Source: Campylobacteraceae bacterium UBA1877 (GTDB taxonomy: Bacteria; Campylobacterota; Campylobacteria; Campylobacterales; Campylobacteraceae). From it: a stretch of 5,254 nucleotides of DNA. Below are positions 1 through 5,254 of the stretch, piece by piece; position 1 is the first letter of the stretch; the number at the start of each line of letters is the position of its first letter. The notes beneath the pieces are model-generated. The model saw only the letters and a program-made list of their open reading frames with translations, was not told where the DNA came from and searched no databases. The stretch lies in the NCBI GenBank assembly GCA_002352945.1, contig DDHL01000020.1, positions 7,955 through 13,208 on the forward strand, given 5' to 3'. The position numbers and the translations under genes are program-made.

Positions 1-1
1 T

Positions 2-1966
2 GAAGATATTCAAGATATGATTGAGCAAGAGCTCTATCGTGCACGTTATTTTGAAGTAATGCGCTCTTTTATGATTTACAGGCACACTCATAAAATGCAG
101 CGTGAGCATGTTTTAGGTTTAACTGAAGATACTACCTTTGTTAACTCAACCCAGACCGTTGAAGAGTATATAAATGGAAATGATTGGCGTATTAAAGCCA
201 ACTCAAATACAGGCTATTCAAATGCTGGGCTTATTAACAATACAGCTGGAAAAATTATTGCTAACTACTGGCTTGATAAAATTTACTCCAAAGAGGAAGG
301 AATTGCCCACAGAAATGGGGATTATCATATTCATGACCTTGATTGTCTAACAGGCTATTGTGCAGGCTGGAGTTTGCGCAATCTGCTCAATGAAGGTTTT
401 AATGGAGTAAGAGGCAGGGTTGAGAGCCGTCCTCCAAAACATTTTCGCGAAGCCTTGGGCCAAATGGCAAACTTTTTAGGAATTTTACAAAGTGAATGGG
501 CAGGTGCTCAAGCTTTTAGCTCCTTTGATACCTATTTGGCACCTTACGTTTTTAAAGATCAGCTTAGCTATAAAGAGATAAAAAAGGCGATTCGAAGTTT
601 CATTTATAACCTTAATGTGCCAGCAAGATGGGGGCAGAGTCCATTTACAAATGTAACAATTGACTGGACGGTTCCAGAGGATTTGCGAGATCAAACACCA
701 ACAGCTAATAATATCCATCTATTTAAAGGGATTGAAGATAAAAAACTCATCGCAGCAGCAAAAGAGCGGGGAGTTGAAAAACTTGAAAATCTCACATATG
801 GCCATTTTCAAAAAGAGATGAATCTCATCAATAGAGCTTTTTACGAAGTGATGACTGAGGGCGATAAAACGGGCCAGCCGTTTACCTTTCCAATTCCAAC
901 GGTAAATATTACAGAAGATTTTGATTGGTATGGTGAGAATACAGATTTATTATTTGAAAATACAGCCAAAATTGGTTCATCTTACTTTCAAAATTTCATA
1001 GGAAGCCAATATTTAAAAGATCCAATTACAGGAGAACTAAAACCAAATCCAGATGCTTATAAACCAGGGCATGTACGAAGTATGTGCTGCAGGTTGCAGC
1101 TTGATTTGCGCGAACTTTTAAAAAGAGGCGGCGGTCTTTTTGGAAGCGCTGAAATGACAGGTAGTATTGGTGTTGTAACACTCAATTTAGCTCGACTTGG
1201 ATATCTTTTCAAAGGGGATAAAGAGGCACTTTATAAGCGGCTTGATGAGCTTTTAGAGATGGCAAAATCAACACTTGAAAAGAAACGAGCCTTTGTGCAA
1301 AAGATGTATGATAGAGGACTTTATCCTTATACAGCTCGTTATTTGCCAGGCTTTAATAACCATTTTTCTACCATTGGCGTAAATGGAATGAATGAGATGA
1401 TCCGTAACTTCACAAATGATGAGCACGATATAACCGATCGTTTTGGTCACGATTTTGCCTTGGAGATGTTAGAGTATTTAAGAGAAAAGATACGTTCATT
1501 CCAAGAAGAGACTGGAAATTTATACAATCTTGAAGCTACTCCAGCCGAAGGCACAACTTACCGTTTTGCCAAAGAGGATAAAAAACGCTATCCAGATATC
1601 ATTCAAGCAGGAAGCGGTAAAAATATCTACTATACAAACTCTTCTCAGCTTCCAGCTGATTATACTGATGATCCATTTGAAGCACTTGATATGCAAGATG
1701 AGCTTCAGTGTGCTTATACGGGAGGAACCGTTTTGCACCTTTATATGAAAGAGCGTATCAGCTCGGCTGAGGCTTGCAGGAGATTAGTTAAAAATATCAT
1801 AACCAATTATAGAATGCCATACATTACTATAACGCCTGTCTTTTCAGTTTGTGAAAAGCATGGATATATTAGTGGAGAGCATGAGTATTGTCCAAAATGT
1901 GACGCAGAGCTTTTAGAAGAGTATAAATCAAATTTAAGGAGGGAGAATGAACACGTTACTGCCTAA
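2..1966 (+). CDS. nrdD: Anaerobic (class III) ribonucleoside-triphosphate reductase, catalytic subunit lacking the glycyl-radical loop; 5'-partial
   Basis: Reduces ribonucleotides to deoxyribonucleotides without oxygen, in the cytoplasm. The reading frame is open to the left edge. The first visible residues (EDIQDMIEQEL, then FMIYR) match the end of an ATP-cone, so the true start lies outside; the ATG at 17 is internal. Numbering from that Met gives 649 residues. Visible motifs are HIHDLDCLTGYC (about 103-114), the MCCRL pair (Cys357/Cys358, codons 1085-1090), where the thiyl-radical cysteine is expected, the GGGLFG/TGSIGVVTLNL segment after it, and a C-terminal zinc-type site Cys612-x2-His615 ... 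Cys625-x2-Cys628. Normally the RVxGY glycyl-radical loop follows the zinc site in the same chain. Here the protein stops 21 residues after Cys628, and the loop is encoded by the overlapping ORF at 1947. Family assignment is firm; assignment of the thiyl residue is by analogy. Confidence 0.95.
   Translation, partial: EDIQDMIEQELYRARYFEVMRSFMIYRHTHKMQREHVLGLTEDTTFVNSTQTVEEYINGNDWRIKANSNTGYSNAGLINNTAGKIIANYWLDKIYSKEEGIAHRNGDYHIHDLDCLTGYCAGWSLRNLLNEGFNGVRGRVESRPPKHFREALGQMANFLGILQSEWAGAQAFSSFDTYLAPYVFKDQLSYKEIKKAIRSFIYNLNVPARWGQSPFTNVTIDWTVPEDLRDQTPTANNIHLFKGIEDKKLIAAAKERGVEKLENLTYGHFQKEMNLINRAFYEVMTEGDKTGQPFTFPIPTVNITEDFDWYGENTDLLFENTAKIGSSYFQNFIGSQYLKDPITGELKPNPDAYKPGHVRSMCCRLQLDLRELLKRGGGLFGSAEMTGSIGVVTLNLARLGYLFKGDKEALYKRLDELLEMAKSTLEKKRAFVQKMYDRGLYPYTARYLPGFNNHFSTIGVNGMNEMIRNFTNDEHDITDRFGHDFALEMLEYLREKIRSFQEETGNLYNLEATPAEGTTYRFAKEDKKRYPDIIQAGSGKNIYYTNSSQLPADYTDDPFEALDMQDELQCAYTGGTVLHLYMKERISSAEACRRLVKNIITNYRMPYITITPVFSVCEKHGYISGEHEYCPKCDAELLEEYKSNLRRENEHVTA
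1936..1943 (+). promoter_or_regulatory. Strong Shine-Dalgarno for the NrdD radical-loop ORF
   Basis: AAGGAGGG lies inside the 3' end of nrdD, with its AGGAGG core 4 nt before the ATG at 1947. It follows directly after an in-frame TAA (1935-1937) of the downstream frame. A near-perfect ribosome binding site here argues that the short ORF is independently initiated and is not the accidental tail of a frameshifted nrdD. It could in principle also pause ribosomes and promote a shift. Confidence 0.75.
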
Positions 1967-2102
1967 AGAGTATGAGAGTCGTCGTACAAAATGTATGGTT
2001 TATACACGAGTTATGGGCTACCACAGACCCGTTGAGAGTTTTAACATTGGTAAAAAGGGCGAGCATCGCCAGAGAGTGAAATTTGTTGAACCAATGCGAT
2101 AA
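1947..2102 (+). CDS. Detached glycyl-radical domain of class III ribonucleotide reductase (51 aa)
   Basis: This small protein corresponds to the extreme C-terminus of ordinary NrdD proteins. After a short lead (MNTLLPKEYESRR) comes TKCMVYTRVMGYHRP and then SFNIGKKGEHRQR. RVMGY is the NrdD glycyl-radical motif, with the radical-bearing residue expected at Gly24 (codon 2016-2018), and the GKKGE block is the usual tail. Its ATG has an excellent Shine-Dalgarno. It overlaps nrdD by 20 nt in the +1 frame and nrdG by 20 nt. Inferred role: it docks onto the truncated NrdD, NrdG makes the radical on it, and it passes the radical to the NrdD cysteine. The closest known parallel is YfiD/GrcA, a free-standing radical domain that rescues pyruvate formate-lyase. 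Alternatives are a fused product made by +1 frameshifting or a sequencing indel; the in-frame stop at 1935 and the strong ribosome site make these less likely. It is rich in Arg and Lys and has one Cys (Cys16). Confidence 0.85.
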   Translation: MNTLLPKEYESRRTKCMVYTRVMGYHRPVESFNIGKKGEHRQRVKFVEPMR

Positions 2103-2775
2103 ACCAATTTGTGACATTACCCGCTTTACCACACTAGACTTTCCAGATAGGATTGCCTGCATTGTGTGGTTTAGCGGGTGTCAAATGCGCTGCCCTTACT
2201 GCTACAATCCGCAAATGGCGCTAGGAAAGGGGAGTTTGAGTCCTTCTGATTTATACGATTTTTTACGGTTGCGCCAAGGCAAGCTCGATGGTGTTGTCTT
2301 AAGCGGAGGCGAGTGCACCTTATATCCTTATCTATTAGAAATGTGTGAAATTATCAAAACTATGGGTTTTGAGATAAAAGTTGATACCAATGGATTGCGT
2401 CCGCAAGTTTTGCAATCTTTGATTGAAAAGGATTTAATCGATTTTGTGGCACTTGATTTTAAAGCTAGAAAAGAGAAGTTTGAAACCGTTACCTCCACAA
2501 AGGGATTTGATCTTTTTGCTCAAAGTTTAGAGTATTTAATAGGCGCAGATATTGGATTTGAGGTGCGAACTACAGTCCATGCAGACCTTTTAAATGAAGA
2601 TGACATAAACGCTATGAGCGAGTTTTTGCACCAAATGGGCTACAATCAAACCTACTATTTGCAAAAATATTTACATGTAAGCCCTACTCTTGGAAATATG
2701 CCAGAGCCAAAACGAAATTTTGACGTGGCAAAACTACACCATCTAATTCCTATCCAATTACGTAACTTTAACTAA
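2083..2775 (+). CDS. nrdG: Anaerobic ribonucleotide reductase activating protein (radical SAM activase)
   Basis: Radical-SAM enzyme that uses a [4Fe-4S] cluster and S-adenosylmethionine to generate the glycyl radical on class III reductase. The cluster motif C-x3-C-x2-C is at Cys33, Cys37 and Cys40 (GCQMRCPYCYN), followed by the SAM-binding SGGE at 74-77 and KVDTNG at 99-104. At 230 residues it is longer than the roughly 154-residue E. coli NrdG and fits the longer activase type. The start is TTG at 2083 (or TTG at 2086). An in-frame TGA at 2077-2079 blocks anything upstream, and the next start codon downstream would cut into the core fold. Only a weak GAGAG precedes the TTG, and the gene begins inside the radical-loop ORF (20-nt overlap), so translation is probably coupled. 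It likely acts on the small separate protein rather than on the main NrdD chain. Confidence 0.93.
   Translation: MLNQCDKPICDITRFTTLDFPDRIACIVWFSGCQMRCPYCYNPQMALGKGSLSPSDLYDFLRLRQGKLDGVVLSGGECTLYPYLLEMCEIIKTMGFEIKVDTNGLRPQVLQSLIEKDLIDFVALDFKARKEKFETVTSTKGFDLFAQSLEYLIGADIGFEVRTTVHADLLNEDDINAMSEFLHQMGYNQTYYLQKYLHVSPTLGNMPEPKRNFDVAKLHHLIPIQLRNFN
2671..2680. repeat. TTACATGTAA palindrome, copy 1 (inside nrdG)
   Basis: Perfect 10-bp palindrome near the 3' end of nrdG, read there as codons for Leu-His-Val. The flanks (T and G) do not extend the symmetry. It shares its core exactly with three other copies in the window. Confidence 0.8.
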
Positions 2776-2780
2776 AATTC

Positions 2781-2789
2781 TGCTAGGAT
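2781..2789 (+). promoter_or_regulatory. Possible extended -10 promoter for the GltD-like gene
   Basis: TGCTAGGAT, in the 42-bp gap after nrdG, has the TGn extension plus a TAGGAT hexamer and would start transcription near 2796, just ahead of the ribosome site AGGAG (2807-2811). No convincing -35 is seen, which is usual for Campylobacterota promoters. The gene could equally be read through from nrdG. Confidence 0.3.
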
Positions 2790-2817
2790 TTTTGCTACCT
2801 TCAATTAGGAGCTTTAT

Positions 2818-4020
2818 TTGAATCAGCCTATTATCCAATTAGCCTCAGCATGTCTTGAGTGCAAAAAGCCAAAATGCCGTACAGGCTGTCCAATTAATAC
2901 CCCAATTCCCCAGATGATCCGTCTCTTTTTAGATGGAGATATCCAAAAAGCGGGTCAAACACTTTTTGAAAACAATCCTTTATCTGTGGTTTGCTCTTTA
3001 GTTTGTCCCCATGAGAAACATTGCGAAGGGCACTGTATTTTAAACAAAAAAAGAGCTCCAGTTAGCATTGGAAGTATTGAAAATTACATTTCAACTCACT
3101 ATATGAATCATACAACTTTTAAAAAACCTGCCTTAAATGGACGAAATATTGCAATCATTGGAAGCGGGCCTGCCGGACTTGGTGTGGCATTTTTGATGGC
3201 TCAAAAGGGTTTTAATGTAACTATTTATGACCAGCACGATAAAATGGGTGGTGTTTTACGCTATGGCATCCCTGAATTTCGGTTGAAAAAAACGGTTTTA
3301 GATAAACTTGTTTTACATTTAAAAGACCTTGGAGTCACAATCCGTCCTAATACAACCGTTGGTAAAAATATCACTATTGAGGATATGTTTCGAGACGGTT
3401 TTGATGCTCTTTTTATTGCAACTGGAGTTTGGTCGCCAAAGAAGCTTGGAATCAAAGGAGAAAGTTTAGGACACGTTCACTTTGCTATTGATTATCTAAA
3501 AAACCCAAGTGTATATGATTTGGGAGAAAAGGTTATAGTGCTTGGGGCTGGAAATGTGGCTATGGATGTTGCAAGAACTGCAGTTAGAAGCGGCGCTAAA
3601 GAGGTCCGGATAGTTTATCGAAGAGGATTAGAAGATATGCCCGCATCCAAACACGAAATCCAATGTGCAAAATTAGATGGTGTGAAATTTGATTTTTATA
3701 AAACTCCAGTTGAAATAACAAGGGATGGAGTACGTTTTACATGTAAAGAAGAAGATGTTTTTGAAAGTGCTAGCAGCGTGCTCATTGCTATTAGTCAAAA
3801 TCCAATGGATGTAATTGTAAATAACAATAAAGGCATCAAAGTAAACAATAAAGGCCTTTTATTAACCGATGATTGTGGAAGGACTACACAGCGTGGAGTT
3901 TTTGCTTCAGGAGATGTGGTTACTGGAGCAAGAACAGTTGTAGAAGCAGTTGCATTTTCCAAGCGAGTTGCCCAAGCAATGCAAGAGTATATAGCTACAC
4001 TACCGAAAAGAGCATCTTAA
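2818..4020 (+). CDS. GltD/PreT-like Fe-S flavoprotein oxidoreductase (glutamate synthase small-subunit family)
   Basis: Cytoplasmic FAD- and NAD(P)H-dependent electron-transfer protein. The N-terminal domain carries two cysteine sets, Cys12/15/20/24 and Cys59/63/69/73, suited to two [4Fe-4S] clusters as in GltD, PreT and NfnL. The FAD Rossmann motif GSGPAG is at 115-120, the MGGVLRYGIPEFRL family signature at 143-156, the NAD(P)H motif GAGNVAMD at 243-250 followed by VYRR at 266-269, and the closing FAD-contacting segment GVFASGDVVTGA at 360-371. The start is TTG at 2818, with AGGAG 6 nt upstream. At 400 residues it is shorter than E. coli GltD (about 470) and close to PreT (about 412). Neither glutamate synthase large subunit (GltB) nor PreA is next to it, so the partner and substrate are unknown. 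Its position 42 nt after nrdG makes a reductant role for the anaerobic reductase conceivable but unproven. Confidence 0.88.
   Translation: MNQPIIQLASACLECKKPKCRTGCPINTPIPQMIRLFLDGDIQKAGQTLFENNPLSVVCSLVCPHEKHCEGHCILNKKRAPVSIGSIENYISTHYMNHTTFKKPALNGRNIAIIGSGPAGLGVAFLMAQKGFNVTIYDQHDKMGGVLRYGIPEFRLKKTVLDKLVLHLKDLGVTIRPNTTVGKNITIEDMFRDGFDALFIATGVWSPKKLGIKGESLGHVHFAIDYLKNPSVYDLGEKVIVLGAGNVAMDVARTAVRSGAKEVRIVYRRGLEDMPASKHEIQCAKLDGVKFDFYKTPVEITRDGVRFTCKEEDVFESASSVLIAISQNPMDVIVNNNKGIKVNNKGLLLTDDCGRTTQRGVFASGDVVTGARTVVEAVAFSKRVAQAMQEYIATLPKRAS
3736..3747. repeat. TTTACATGTAAA palindrome, copy 2 (inside the GltD-like gene)
   Basis: Perfect 12-bp palindrome containing the TTACATGTAA core (3737-3746). 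It falls in a different reading phase from copy 1 (here within Phe-Thr-Cys-Lys codons), so protein sequence constraint does not explain both copies. Confidence 0.8.
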
Positions 4021-4795
4021 GGCTTAAGATTAAAAGCAGTAAAGCAAAAATCTTTTTTAACTTCTTAACTGGCAATTTATGAGCAAGGCTAGCTCCAAGC
4101 GGGGCAGTAAAATAGCTTACAATTGAGATGAGAAAAACGGCAGGAAGATAGACAAAACCAGTAGCAAACTCCATAGAGTTTGGATGCATAAAGCCATTTA
4201 TAATATAGCCCAAAGTTCCAGCAATTGAGAGTGGAAAACCAATGGCTGCTGAGGTGGCAATAGCTCTTTTTAAATCCACATTTTGCCAAACTAAAAATGG
4301 TACTGTAAGTGAGCCTCCGCCGATTGAAACCAGTGCAGATATTGCGCCAATGAAGCTACCACCCCCAAAAAGAGCAGGAGCGCCTAAGAGTTTCCGGCCA
4401 GGTTTTGGCTTTTTATCCCTTGCCATTTGGAAAGAGACATATCCCATAAAAATTGCAAAAAAGATAGCTAAATGAGATGAGTGCATCCATGCAGCTATGA
4501 AGGTTGCTAAAAATGTCCCAAGAACAACTCCTGGAGCCATTAATTTTACAATGCCCCACTCAACTGCGCCTTTTTTATGGTGGGCTCGCATGCTAGCAAA
4601 GGAGGTAAAGACAATTGAAGCCATGGAAGTTCCAAGTGCGAGATGGACTACATTTTCTACTTGCAATCCTTGAGCTAAAAAGATAGAAGTAAGTACAGGA
4701 ACCATAATTCCACCACCACCAATTCCTAAAAGTCCAGCCATAAAACCAACAACAAGTCCTAAAATTAAAAAGGCTGCTATCCATTCAAAACCCAC
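3995..4795 (-). CDS. TSUP-family membrane permease (TauE/SafE-type, putative sulfite/organosulfonate exporter)
   Basis: Inner-membrane protein of 266 residues, the usual TSUP size, with about eight hydrophobic segments arranged as two similar halves. Each half has the family's glycine-rich hairpin: GIGGGGIMVP at 24-33 and SIGGGSLTVPFL at 157-168. The segment GTSMASIVFTSFASMRAHH (55-73) is also characteristic. A polar loop (DKKPKPGRK, 127-135) separates the halves. The start is GTG at 4795, with AAGGG about 6 nt upstream and an in-frame stop at 4805-4807 just before it. Members move small anions or sulfur compounds such as sulfite, sulfoacetate or thiosulfate. Substrate cannot be read from sequence; in a sulfur-metabolising Campylobacterota member a sulfur oxyanion is a fair guess. 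The gene converges on the flavoprotein gene, overlapping it by 26 nt (3995-4020), and diverges from nrdB. It shows no obvious functional tie to the nrd genes. Confidence 0.9.
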   Translation of the reverse strand: MGFEWIAAFLILGLVVGFMAGLLGIGGGGIMVPVLTSIFLAQGLQVENVVHLALGTSMASIVFTSFASMRAHHKKGAVEWGIVKLMAPGVVLGTFLATFIAAWMHSSHLAIFFAIFMGYVSFQMARDKKPKPGRKLLGAPALFGGGSFIGAISALVSIGGGSLTVPFLVWQNVDLKRAIATSAAIGFPLSIAGTLGYIINGFMHPNSMEFATGFVYLPAVFLISIVSYFTAPLGASLAHKLPVKKLKKIFALLLLILSLKMLFSVV

Positions 4796-4804
4796 ATTAA
4801 GCCC

Positions 4805-4814
4805 TTACATGTAA
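4805..4814. repeat. TTACATGTAA palindrome, copy 3 (permease leader)
   Basis: Perfect 10-bp palindrome between the predicted permease -10 and its ribosome binding site, overlapping the stop codon that defines the permease start. It lies 39 bp from copy 4 (start to start). Confidence 0.8.
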
Positions 4815-4826
4815 AAGTAAATTAGT

Positions 4827-4854
4827 ATTGTAACGCAAATTCTTTACATGTAAA
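4827..4854 (-). promoter_or_regulatory. Putative promoter of the TSUP permease gene
   Basis: Read on the minus strand, TTTACA (4854-4849) and TACAAT (4832-4827) are separated by 16 bp, a good sigma-70-like pair, predicting a start near 4820 and a leader of about 25 nt. The -35 hexamer is half of palindrome copy 4, and copy 3 lies just downstream of the predicted start, so a protein binding both sites would block this promoter. Predicted from sequence only. Confidence 0.4.
4843..4854. repeat. TTTACATGTAAA palindrome, copy 4 (divergent intergenic region)
   Basis: Perfect 12-bp palindrome identical to copy 2, in the 158-bp region between the permease gene and nrdB. It overlaps the candidate permease -35 and is about 85 bp upstream of the predicted nrdB transcription start. 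Confidence 0.8.
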
Positions 4855-4920
4855 AAGTTGGGGTAGATTTTAAAGATTTGCGGGTAAAAAATATTTGGGT
4901 TTTGATAAGTTAATTTGCAG

Positions 4921-4926
4921 TAAAAT
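4921..4926 (+). promoter_or_regulatory. Possible -10 element for nrdB
   Basis: TAAAAT sits in an A+T-rich tract preceded by T-rich sequence (TTTGATAAGTTAATTTGC), as in Campylobacterota promoters that lack a fixed -35. It would start transcription near 4933, about 20 nt before the nrdB ATG. No paired NrdR-box-like sites were recognised upstream. Confidence 0.35.
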
Positions 4927-4953
4927 AGTCCAAAATAAATAAGGGGAACTTTT

Positions 4954-5254
4954 ATGGAGAGAAAACGAATTTATAACCCAAGTTCAAATGAAACCTTAGG
5001 CGATAGAAAGGTTTTTAATGGTAATCCCCATGGGATTTTGAACTTTACAAAAGCTAAATACACTTGGGCTTTAAAATTGTGGGATATTATGGAGGGAAAC
5101 ACATGGTTTCCAAAAGAGGTAGATACAACAAAAGATGTTTTAGACTATAACCGAAACTTAACCGATGCAGAAAAGCGGATGTATGATTTAGTTTGGTCGC
5201 AGCTCATTAGTATGGATAGCTTTCAAACAAATAATCTAGCAGATAATATCAATC
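4954..5254 (+). CDS. nrdB: Class Ia ribonucleoside-diphosphate reductase small (beta) subunit; 3'-partial
   Basis: The first 100 residues of the aerobic reductase beta subunit, which holds the diiron-tyrosyl radical cofactor and supplies the radical to NrdA. The match rests on the ordered N-terminal signature: PHGILNFTKAKYTWALKLW (25-43), NTWFPKEVDTTKD (49-61) and LISMDSFQTNNLADN (84-98). By alignment in mind with E. coli NrdB, Trp51 corresponds to the radical-transfer Trp48 and Asp88 to the first iron ligand Asp84. The remaining ligands and the radical tyrosine lie beyond the window. The ATG at 4954 follows AAGGGGA (4941-4947) at good spacing. The sequence closely resembles Campylobacterota NrdB proteins as remembered, which is the main clue to the organism. 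Finding it near class III nrdDG indicates a cell that makes dNTPs both with and without oxygen. Confidence 0.95.
   Translation, partial: MERKRIYNPSSNETLGDRKVFNGNPHGILNFTKAKYTWALKLWDIMEGNTWFPKEVDTTKDVLDYNRNLTDAEKRMYDLVWSQLISMDSFQTNNLADNIN

Noticed and set aside
17..19. ATG at 17 as the real start of nrdD
   Set aside because: The frame is open upstream to the window edge, the residues before and after it match the end of an ATP-cone, and no ribosome binding site precedes it.
1268..1748. Additional short ORFs on both strands within nrdD
   Set aside because: They lie fully inside strongly supported NrdD coding sequence and their translations show no recognisable motif. Treated as shadow frames.
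1935..1966. Simple sequencing error or pseudogene explanation for the broken NrdD C-terminus
   Set aside because: Not fully excluded, but a stop in the downstream frame at 1935, a near-perfect Shine-Dalgarno at correct distance from an ATG, and an intact conserved 51-residue product fit a real separate gene better.
4026..4058. Hairpin-like AAGATT ... AATCTT followed by a T run, after the flavoprotein stop, as a terminator
   Set aside because: The stem is only six mostly A-T pairs with a loop of about 17 nt, and it lies within the permease coding sequence. Too weak to call.
4089..4784. Short ORFs on both strands within the permease gene
   Set aside because: They are out-of-frame readings of the permease, whose own frame shows clear TSUP motifs and membrane segments.
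4796..4953. NrdR boxes upstream of nrdB
   Set aside because: The palindromes present (TTACATGTAA) do not match the ACACWATATATWGTGT-like NrdR consensus, and identical copies occur inside other genes.

Overview
The window looks like a chromosomal piece of a Campylobacterota (epsilonproteobacterial) genome, probably a free-living, sulfur- or hydrogen-using relative of Sulfurimonas, Sulfurovum or Nitratiruptor rather than a Campylobacter or Helicobacter pathogen. The basis is the A+T-rich, tightly packed sequence and the N-terminus of the class I ribonucleotide reductase small subunit at the right edge, which closely resembles Campylobacterota NrdB as I remember it. The genus is inference. No mobile element, RNA gene or CRISPR array is visible.

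Layout: (1) Positions 2-1966 (+) hold the anaerobic class III ribonucleotide reductase NrdD. It is cut at its 5' end by the window edge, and only the last stretch of its ATP-cone is present. (2) Positions 1947-2102 (+) hold a 51-residue ORF, normally overlooked, that carries the glycyl-radical loop (RVMGY) which usually forms the C-terminus of NrdD. (3) Positions 2083-2775 (+) hold the radical-SAM activase NrdG. These three genes overlap by 20 nt at each junction and form one translationally coupled cassette. (4) Positions 2818-4020 (+) hold a 400-residue GltD/PreT-like flavoprotein with an eight-cysteine Fe-S N-terminal domain, with no glutamate synthase or PreA partner in view. (5) Positions 3995-4795 (-) hold a TSUP (TauE/SafE-type) membrane permease, convergent with and overlapping the flavoprotein by 26 nt. 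(6) Positions 4954-5254 (+) hold the start of nrdB, the aerobic class Ia small subunit, divergent from the permease across a 158-bp intergenic region.

Functionally this is a dNTP-synthesis locus holding both the oxygen-sensitive and the oxygen-dependent reductase, with a redox flavoprotein and an anion (possibly sulfite or other sulfur oxyanion) permease between them. Two things stand out. First, class III NrdD appears to be genetically split: catalytic body and zinc site on one polypeptide, glycyl-radical loop on another. Second, the palindrome TTACATGTAA occurs four times in 5.25 kb (two copies inside genes, two in the divergent promoter region). Every ACATGT I could find in the window lies inside that longer palindrome, which suggests a highly iterated palindrome or a dense regulatory site.
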